From: Escallonia rubra
Lineage: Eukaryota > Streptophyta > Magnoliopsida > Escalloniales > Escalloniaceae
Assembly: GCA_033065855.1 (NCBI GenBank)
Contig: JAVXUO010002361.1
Location: 232,400 to 296,399 of the forward strand
Direction: 5' to 3'
DNA: 64,000 nucleotides
The notes under the pieces: model-generated
What the model was told of the DNA's origin: nothing
Databases searched by the model: none
Seen by the model: only the letters and a program-made list of their open reading frames with translations
Program-made: the position numbers and the translations under genes
Shown here: in pieces, positions 58,792 through 64,000 of the stretch
Layout of the letters: each line of letters starts with the position of its first letter
Position numbering within the stretch: position 1 is the first letter of the stretch

Positions 58792-59178
58792 TTAACTTTG
58801 TTTTGGTTCTAAAGCGATGAGCATGGCTAACATATATAAATAAGCCCACACACACATACACAATATATTGGTGTGATAGCTACACAATAGTCTGTCCATC
58901 TCTGGTGACAAGACAAGTCTCTGGACATTGAAGATGACAATAGTTGGAGACAATAGCATGCCCGTGTCATAAAGTTGACAAGTCTTTGGTGACAAGACAA
59001 TTCTCTTTGGTGACAAGACAAGTCTCTAGTCTATTGCCAACGTTGGGTCACATCTCATAAAGTTGAACCTGTAGCTCTTTCATAAATTGGTCCCGTTTCA
59101 AAGTATATATAAGTACATGCATTGCTCATTGCAAAGGGCATAGAGTGATATACTCCCAATTTCATAACAACTCTGGAA
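58792..59178. promoter_or_regulatory. Divergent promoter region with GGTGACAAGACAA repeats
   Basis: This lies between the two small ORFs. Three copies of (T)GGTGACAAGACAA followed by TCTCT occur at about 58909, 58987 and 59010. TATATAAG at 59105-59112 is 67-74 bp before the plus-strand ATG. ATATATAAATAAGC at 58830-58844 supplies a minus-strand TATA-like word. Confidence 0.55.
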
Positions 59179-59610
59179 ATGTCATATACTCCACGAGATA
59201 TTTTTGAAGCAATGGGTCGTTACTGGGCGGGCGAAGATGAATTTTACTATTCTTTGCGTCCAAGTTTGCGTTACTCATCAAGCTATGTGAATACATTACG
59301 TGCAGAATGGTCTTATCGGATGAATGAACGTGAGGTCTTAGTAGCTGATTCACGGAGCATGAATATACCCATACCTCGACAAAAGGCAATCAACATGCCT
59401 CGAATTACGCACATGGAGCTTGAAAGGGCACTGCATCGAATACGTGAGGAAAATAATAGAATGAGAGTTCGTCAAAGTAGGCATAACTTACGTCGTATGG
59501 CACGTGATGCACATGAAGATGGCAACAACAATGAAGCACAAGTATACTGGAACATGAGCTTCGAAGAAGGAAATGTTTCCGATGCTCCAGTTTCAGATGA
59601 AGATGACTGA
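59179..59610 (+). CDS. Small charged protein of unknown family, paralogue of 58435-58791
   Basis: This is a 143-residue intact frame. Aromatic-rich N-terminus (MSYTPRDIFEAMGRYWAGED, EFYYSLRPSLRYSS), then the shared core (LRAEWSYRMNEREVLVADSR, IPIPRQKAINMPR, LERALHRIREENNRMRVRQS), a basic helix and a strongly acidic tail (EEGNVSDAPVSDEDD). The basic helix plus acidic tail recalls nuclear or DNA-associated small proteins, but that is inference. The perfect 102-bp inverted repeat begins 13 bp after the stop codon, so the transcript's 3' end probably falls within it. Confidence 0.75.
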   Translation: MSYTPRDIFEAMGRYWAGEDEFYYSLRPSLRYSSSYVNTLRAEWSYRMNEREVLVADSRSMNIPIPRQKAINMPRITHMELERALHRIREENNRMRVRQSRHNLRRMARDAHEDGNNNEAQVYWNMSFEEGNVSDAPVSDEDD

Positions 59611-59622
59611 AGATCGAGTTCT

Positions 59623-59985
59623 ATAGCGGACATAAGGCCTCCGCTTAGGCCGGGGTTCGGGAAGGTCGGAACTAAGTGTCTGGTTCGTGCCAACCATTTT
59701 CTGGTCCAAGTTGCAGACAACCATTTTTCTCTCCTAGGTCCGCTATATAGTATAGCGGACAGCCCCGCAGAGGGAAACTCTCCAATTCTCTTGTTTTTTT
59801 TCCTCCTATCTATGTCCGCTATATAGTATAGCGGACTACCCCGCAGAATACATGACCAAGCTTACATCATAGTGGTGCAGCAGATGGTTGTCTGCAACTT
59901 GGACCAGAAAATGGTTGGCACGAACCAGACACTTAGTTCCGACCTTCCCGAACCCCGGCCTAAGCGGAGGCCTTATGTCCGCTAT
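59623..59985. repeat. Perfect 102-bp inverted repeat with palindromes in its loop
   Basis: The left arm 59623-59724 (ATAGCGGACATAAGGCCTCC...) and right arm 59884-59985 are exact complements by eye over 102 bp, with a 159-bp spacer. Each arm's outer end is half of the element's palindrome (ATAGCGGAC / GTCCGCTAT). The spacer carries two full palindromes at 59738-59760 and 59814-59836. A transcript through it would form a long hairpin. Confidence 0.93.
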
Positions 59986-59989
59986 GTAG

Positions 59990-60335
59990 TAGAGCTAGAC
60001 GTTGTAGCGTATTGCAGTTTTAATAAATTGGCGCCCAAAGGCTTGTTTTAGTCGCATTGTAGCATAATGCTGTTTTAATAAATTGGCACCCCGAAGACTT
60101 GTTTTGGCGTCAGAATCAACAATCTCAATATCGATAAACAATAAAGAACGTACGATTCACAATCAACGATCTCAATATATCGACGGAATCTCAAACGACA
60201 CAATTAACGTACGATTCACAATCAACGATCTCAATATATCGACCGTATCTCAAACGACACAATTAAGCACAATTAAGCGAGGAAAAATTTCGAAACACAA
60301 TCAACAAGAACATAAATTATTTTATTAATAATAAA
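59990..60335. repeat. Two short tandem duplications downstream of the B3 gene
   Basis: A diverged pair of about 55 bp contains TTTTAATAAATTGGC (about 60000-60105). Tandem units of about 62 bp contain GATTCACAATCAACGATCTC and TCAAACGACACAATTAA (60149-60270). They lie 3' of the minus-strand B3 gene. Confidence 0.75.
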
Positions 60336-60816
60336 TTAGGGTTCACATTGGGGGAAAGAAATTTTTTCACAAGTGCTCCGATCAAAGATTACAACTTGAA
60401 AATCCCACCACCCAAGGTGTTCAAACACTACAAAGTCCCCGAGTTCGAGGCCATGCTGGCGCACGAAGACGTTCCAACCCTCTGCGAATTGCTTTTTTTG
60501 GGGTCGGCCGGGCTTCAGCTTGATTTCAACCTGCCATGCCCCCTTGCGGCTATATAATCTTGCACTGTCATGAATTGTTGTAAATTGATTGGTCAAGGCT
60601 TCCGGTATGTCCTAACAAACACAATACAAAAAATAAGTTAGTTTATAGGTTAGTTTTTAACCAAAATATCAAACCTTTAACACACGAAATTACAGAGAAA
60701 GAGGGATCGCCTACAAGTTCATTCTCAAACCTCGGCATCATGACTTTGAAAAAGTGTTTGCCTGCCAGGTGCAAGTTGCCAATAAAATCGTTGGTGGTCT
60801 CCGATCCAGAAGCCAT
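60336..60816 (-). CDS. Single-B3-domain DNA-binding protein (REM-like), two exons
   Basis: The exons on the minus strand are 60816-60694 and 60611-60336, with a GTAATT...TTAG intron of 82 bp in phase 0. The result is 132 residues with no defects. The whole protein is one B3 fold: HFFKVMMPRFENELVGDPSF and DIPEALTNQFTTIHDS (first DNA-contact strand/loop region), YSRKGAWQVEIKLK, FAEGWNVFVRQHGLELGDFV and VFEHLGWWDFQVVIFDRST. The pattern W.V.....F..GW..F...L..GD..VF......V.IFD is diagnostic of the plant-specific B3 superfamily, closest in style to REM proteins. It has no activation or dimerisation domain. Array 2 of the palindrome lies just upstream (60995-61355), which puts the motif in its promoter. 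A B3 gene in a Mutator-like element is unusual; it could be captured host DNA or a true transposon gene. Confidence 0.87.
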
Positions 60817-60994
60817 CGAGGTCGGCGTTGAGGGGAGGACGGTTTAACGCCAGAGTTGTGGGCCACCGGAGATGTGGGTGCCGGAGATGGAGTAGCGGCC
60901 TGGGCTAGATGTTCGAGACAGAGAGAGTGCCTTCAGATAGGACTGATAACAGCTGATTGCCCGATATGATTAATATATATATTAGGATAGAGTT

Positions 60995-61355
60995 ATCCGC
61001 CACATTGTATAGCGGACATAAAAGAACACCAAAAGTTTTTCTTCTTTTACGTCCGCTATATTGTATAGTGGACATAAAAGAAGACCAAAAGTTTTACTGC
61101 GATGAAGTCCGCTATATTGTATAGCGGACATAAAAAGCAGACCAAAACTTTGACTGCTCATGACGTCCGCTATATTGTATAGCGGACATAAAAGCAGACC
61201 AAAACTTTTTCTGCTCATGAAGCCCGCTATATTGTATAGCGGACATAAAAGCAGACCAAAACTTTTACTGCTCATGACGTCCGCTATATTGTATAGCGGA
61301 CGTAAAATTACAAAAATTTTGCCTGCGATGACGTCCGCTACATTGTATAGCGGAC
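60995..61355. repeat. Palindrome array 2: seven units of about 57 bp
   Basis: Seven palindromes of form GTCCGCTATA-TTG-TATAGCGGAC (first at 60995-61017, last at 61333-61355) are separated by ATAAAAGCAGACCAAAACTT, TTTACTGCTCATGAC-like linkers. The array occupies the space between the B3 gene's start and the transposase gene's 3' end. Confidence 0.93.
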
Positions 61356-61499
61356 GGGGCTTACAAAAAAAAATTGCAATTAAGACTTTAGATTTGATTC
61401 GATGGCCTCTCATAGGTCCATTTTTTAAAAATTTCAGTATTCGGTGGAAAAATTATCCCTCCGAAAATTATTACAAATGTCATAACGTTGTACAAAAAA

Positions 61500-63723
61500 T
61501 TAAAGGTCCACTGCAGCTTGTTCGTCCTCATCTTCGGCGTCACCTTCTTCCCCGTCTTGCAAACCCCCTGAACTTATCCCCAGTGCCTTGTAATGGTTCC
61601 GCTTGTCGTGGTCGGTCATTTTGTTGCACAATGCACACCTTCGCAGCTTTTTAGGTTGAGTTGCCGTTTCAATAGAGCTTTTCATCCGCGTAGATCTCTT
61701 GCGGCCTTTCGTTTGCGATATAATTGGATCCAACATCTGGATATCATTGTCGTCTTCCTCCCCTGGCTCGTCATCTTCTGATCCCGTCGTAGGCTCGGTG
61801 TCAATCGCATTGGTGACTGAAGCTGCTTCCAACTGGTCGACGATGGGCTCTTGCTGCTGAGCTACCTCGAGGAGATGTTTATAACCGACCATTGAAGCAG
61901 CAGCCTTTACGGACAAACGGGTGAAACTCGTCACCAGATGATTATACCGCAACGTCTCCGATTCTTCAAAGTCAGTATACGGGTGCTCTGGAAAGGCAAT
62001 GGTACCGTGGCAAGACGTATTTATCGGGGATTGTCCTGATATTCTTCTGGGTGAAAAAGCACAGAATGTGTCTACACAGGATGCCATGGAACTCAAACTT
62101 CTTGCAAACACATGTCACCGAGTCCGTCAATGTGTCGTGGCTCACCGTATACATTCTGCGCAGCTTCTCAGGAACGAGGTCATTCACGAGCGAATAAACC
62201 TTGTACTGACGCGTAGACTTCTTCGCCACCTTGTTTATAAAGTACCGACCCGATTTCTGCAGCTCTACTTGGTATAGCAAGAAGATCTCCTTCGTATAGA
62301 CTTTGGCACCGTTCAGCTCCAGCGGGGTCTCAAGCAACCTTCTCCTCTGTTTGTACGTGGTTGCAAAGTCTGCAGCCCTTTCTTTCACGAACAACGACGC
62401 AACCGCTTTCTGTGCGGATGTGACGAAACTCTTCAAATTGGTAGCTGTACCCACGTAACTATCGAACGTGGCATTCATAGATTCACTCCTGCCCGTCGTT
62501 TTCATGCCCGCAGAAAAATGCCTCCTCGTGTAAACGCCAATCCATTGCTCTTTGAGCTCGTACAAGTGCTGGAGCCACCCGTTGTCTTGTAATGAGTAGT
62601 CCTGAACAAGCTTTTCCCACCTCTCTTCAAATTCCTCAATCGTTAACGACTTGCTAACGCACGTGTCAAAATCCTCTTTAAAGTCTGGAAACTTTGCGTA
62701 CACGTGATGCAAACGTTCGGGGTATTTGTTGCTTATGTGCCAAGTGCACAAGTTGTGTCGAGTATCTGGGAAGACGGTGGCAATAGCCTTCTTCATTGCC
62801 AAATCTTGATCGGTGATGATAACGTTGGGTGCTTTGAAGTTCATGGCTTCCAGCCACACACTAAACAACCATTCAAAAGAACTCTCGCTCTCGTCCCTTA
62901 ACAAGGCGAACCCGAACAGGATGGAGTGATAATGATGATTGACCCCCGTGAAAGGGGCAAACGGCATCGAGTACTTGTTGGTACGGTATGTGGTGTCGAA
63001 AGTCACGACATCCCCAAAATGCTTATAAGCAAGCCTGGAACGACCGTCGACCCAAAAAATTGTGCTAACTCGATGCTCGTCGTCAAGTTTATAATCGAAG
63101 GTAAACTGCGGGTCCTCCATCTGCATCCGCTTCAATAGGCTCATTGTGGCTTGAGCATCATTGAGGTCATACGCGGCTCGTCTATGGGTTCGGACCGCGT
63201 TGCGAACGTCTGTCGTGTTAAAGTTTAAATTTTGAATTCCCCCGGCCTGTTCAGCAAGAACATTAATCATGTCGGTAGGTCCTAGCCGCGCATCGCTCAT
63301 TGTGTGAATAAGGCTCCTCGCGACCTTTCCCATCTTCTTGTGTTGATGCATCTGACTCACCTTAGAAGGGGTTACTAACGGGTGATTGTGTGCCAGTTCC
63401 AGGCTGGTAATAAGCCAATGATCTTGCTTGGCTTTATAGCTTACGAACATCTTGACCTGGCAATTCGTTCGCGCAAAGAAGTCCCGTCTTCTGCGCGAAT
63501 ATCCTATTTCGTCATCACTGTCCTCGTTGCCTACGCGTGTCTCATTTTGCACTGGGTTTCTGCCCCTATGGCACTCGTATAAGCGAGAGCATATCTTTCT
63601 CGTTATGTTGCTCGTTCTTGAAGTCTTTATTCTAATGCCAAATCCAACCCTCAATGAATACGCTCGGAAACATTCTCCAGCTTCCTCCAATGTTTGAAAG
63701 GTTCGTCCACAGATCACTAGCAT
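61500..63723 (-). pseudogene. FAR1/WRKY-GCM1 + MULE transposase + SWIM finger, one frameshift
   Basis: From ATG 63723, 583 residues are open to 61972. The frame then shifts by one base, near 61980-62060, into a second open stretch ending at 61500. In order: FAR1-type zinc finger (about residues 15-115; CSRLYECHRG, RTNCQVKMFV, LELAHNHPLV), and the MULE DDE core with Asp243 (VVTFDTTYRTNKYSMPF), Asp305 (NVIITDQDLAM), the CxxH motif (NLCTWHI) and probable Glu414 (GRSESMNATF). Next is the SWIM finger (SVTCVCKKFEFHGILCRHIL). After the shift come DFEESETLRYNHLVTSFTRL, an acidic stretch and a CxxC zinc-knuckle-like motif (RRCALCNKMTDHDKRNHY). An upstream ATG at 63760 (MSDFVSSSNTLVDASDLW) is in another frame and may be the original start. 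It would catalyse cut-and-paste transposition at the element's TIRs. Confidence 0.85.
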
Positions 63724-63760
63724 CTACGAGGGTGTTGGAGCTCGACACGAAATCAGACAT

Positions 63761-64000
63761 TGTGAAACAGCTCCCTATATGTAGAAATATAGACTACGCT
63801 GAACAATCAAATGACATTTTCAACTGAAAATATTACCTTAAAATTATCTTGACGAATAGACAAATTTAAGATGACAAATATACCATATACATAATCTCAA
63901 AAGTCTCCCATTTTGCTAATTATAGATTTATTGAACATAACAAATTAAAATTACTAAGAGCGTTAGACAAATTCATCATGCCAAAATACAACAAACGTAA
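63761..64000. other. Upstream region of the transposase gene
   Basis: AT-rich, with no terminal repeat and no palindrome. The element's other end is therefore beyond the window. Confidence 0.4.

Larger units (their letters stand above)
52898..64000. mobile_element. Large autonomous-type Mutator-like element with accessory genes (right end outside window)
   Basis: The left terminus GGGAGCTGATCCGTTGAGAG is homologous to that of the neighbouring 1.4-kb element, including the AACGCGATCTG and GGACGGTCCAGATC words. It contains a PMD-Ulp1 gene (+), two small divergent paralogues (-/+), a B3 gene (-) and a FAR1-type MULE transposase (-). The spacers are full of the GTCCGC...GCGGAC palindrome. No right terminus appears before 64000, so the length exceeds 11.1 kb. 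Gene content plus shared TIRs and motifs support one element rather than chance neighbours, but this rests on finding the other end. Confidence 0.7.

Noticed and set aside
60995..61355. CRISPR-like appearance of regularly spaced palindromes
   Set aside because: Plant nuclear context. The spacers are themselves nearly identical, so it is a tandem array and not CRISPR.

Overview
The window is nuclear DNA from a flowering plant, most likely a eudicot. The evidence is GT-AG introns in AT-rich intergenic DNA, an S-protein-homolog gene cluster, a PMD/Ulp1 gene, a FAR1-type Mutator transposase, a plant B3 gene, and dense nested plant transposons. No bacterial or organellar features were seen. I cannot name the species.

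Layout. (1) 1-7.2 kb: one clear single-copy host gene, a three-exon WD40-like/KIN14B-interacting-type protein (1032-4710), followed by a non-autonomous hAT (6169-7182). (2) 7.4-27.6 kb and 29.7-47.9 kb: two tandem copies of a unit of about 20 kb. Unit I carries SPH genes A (22128-22562, intact) and B (26954-27064, truncated). Unit II carries C (37008-37457, intact), D (41322-41768, pseudogene) and the minus-strand E (47906-48328, start codon lost). Unit I keeps only the 3' flank of an E counterpart (27179-27595). Many transposons sit in only one of the two units. The other unit therefore preserves the empty site, and target-site duplications can be read directly: Mutator-like elements with 9-bp TSDs at 7473-8592 (carrying a GRAS gene fragment), 9884-13777, 14385-15363, 23810-25214 and 38163-39470. 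PIF/Harbinger-like elements (20847-21838, 35647-36737) are in both units and so predate the duplication. The element at 9884-13777 holds a 5'-truncated LINE and a hAT, and the hAT holds a TRIM retroelement. (3) 41.9-47.3 kb: a decayed autonomous hAT, itself split by a Mutator-like element, then a satellite of about 200-bp repeats. (4) 48.3-51.4 kb: AT-rich, no recognisable gene. (5) 51.4-64 kb: two related Mutator-like elements set in (TA)n. The first (51428-52858) is non-autonomous with TIRs of about 250 bp. The second starts at 52898 and runs off the window. It carries a PMD-Ulp1 protease fusion gene, two divergent small paralogous proteins of unknown family, a two-exon single-B3 DNA-binding protein, and a FAR1/MULE/SWIM transposase.

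The most unusual signal is in region 5. About 25 or more copies of a 23-bp palindrome (GTCCGC, 11 AT-rich bases, GCGGAC) are spread through the big element's non-coding spacers and also occur in the TIRs of its small relative. They form two arrays: one downstream of the protease gene and one upstream of the B3 gene. A perfect 102-bp inverted repeat lies between the small ORF and the B3 gene. Together these suggest a transposon-encoded, sequence-specific DNA-recognition system. It resembles, by analogy only, the anti-silencing systems of Arabidopsis VANDAL Mutator elements.
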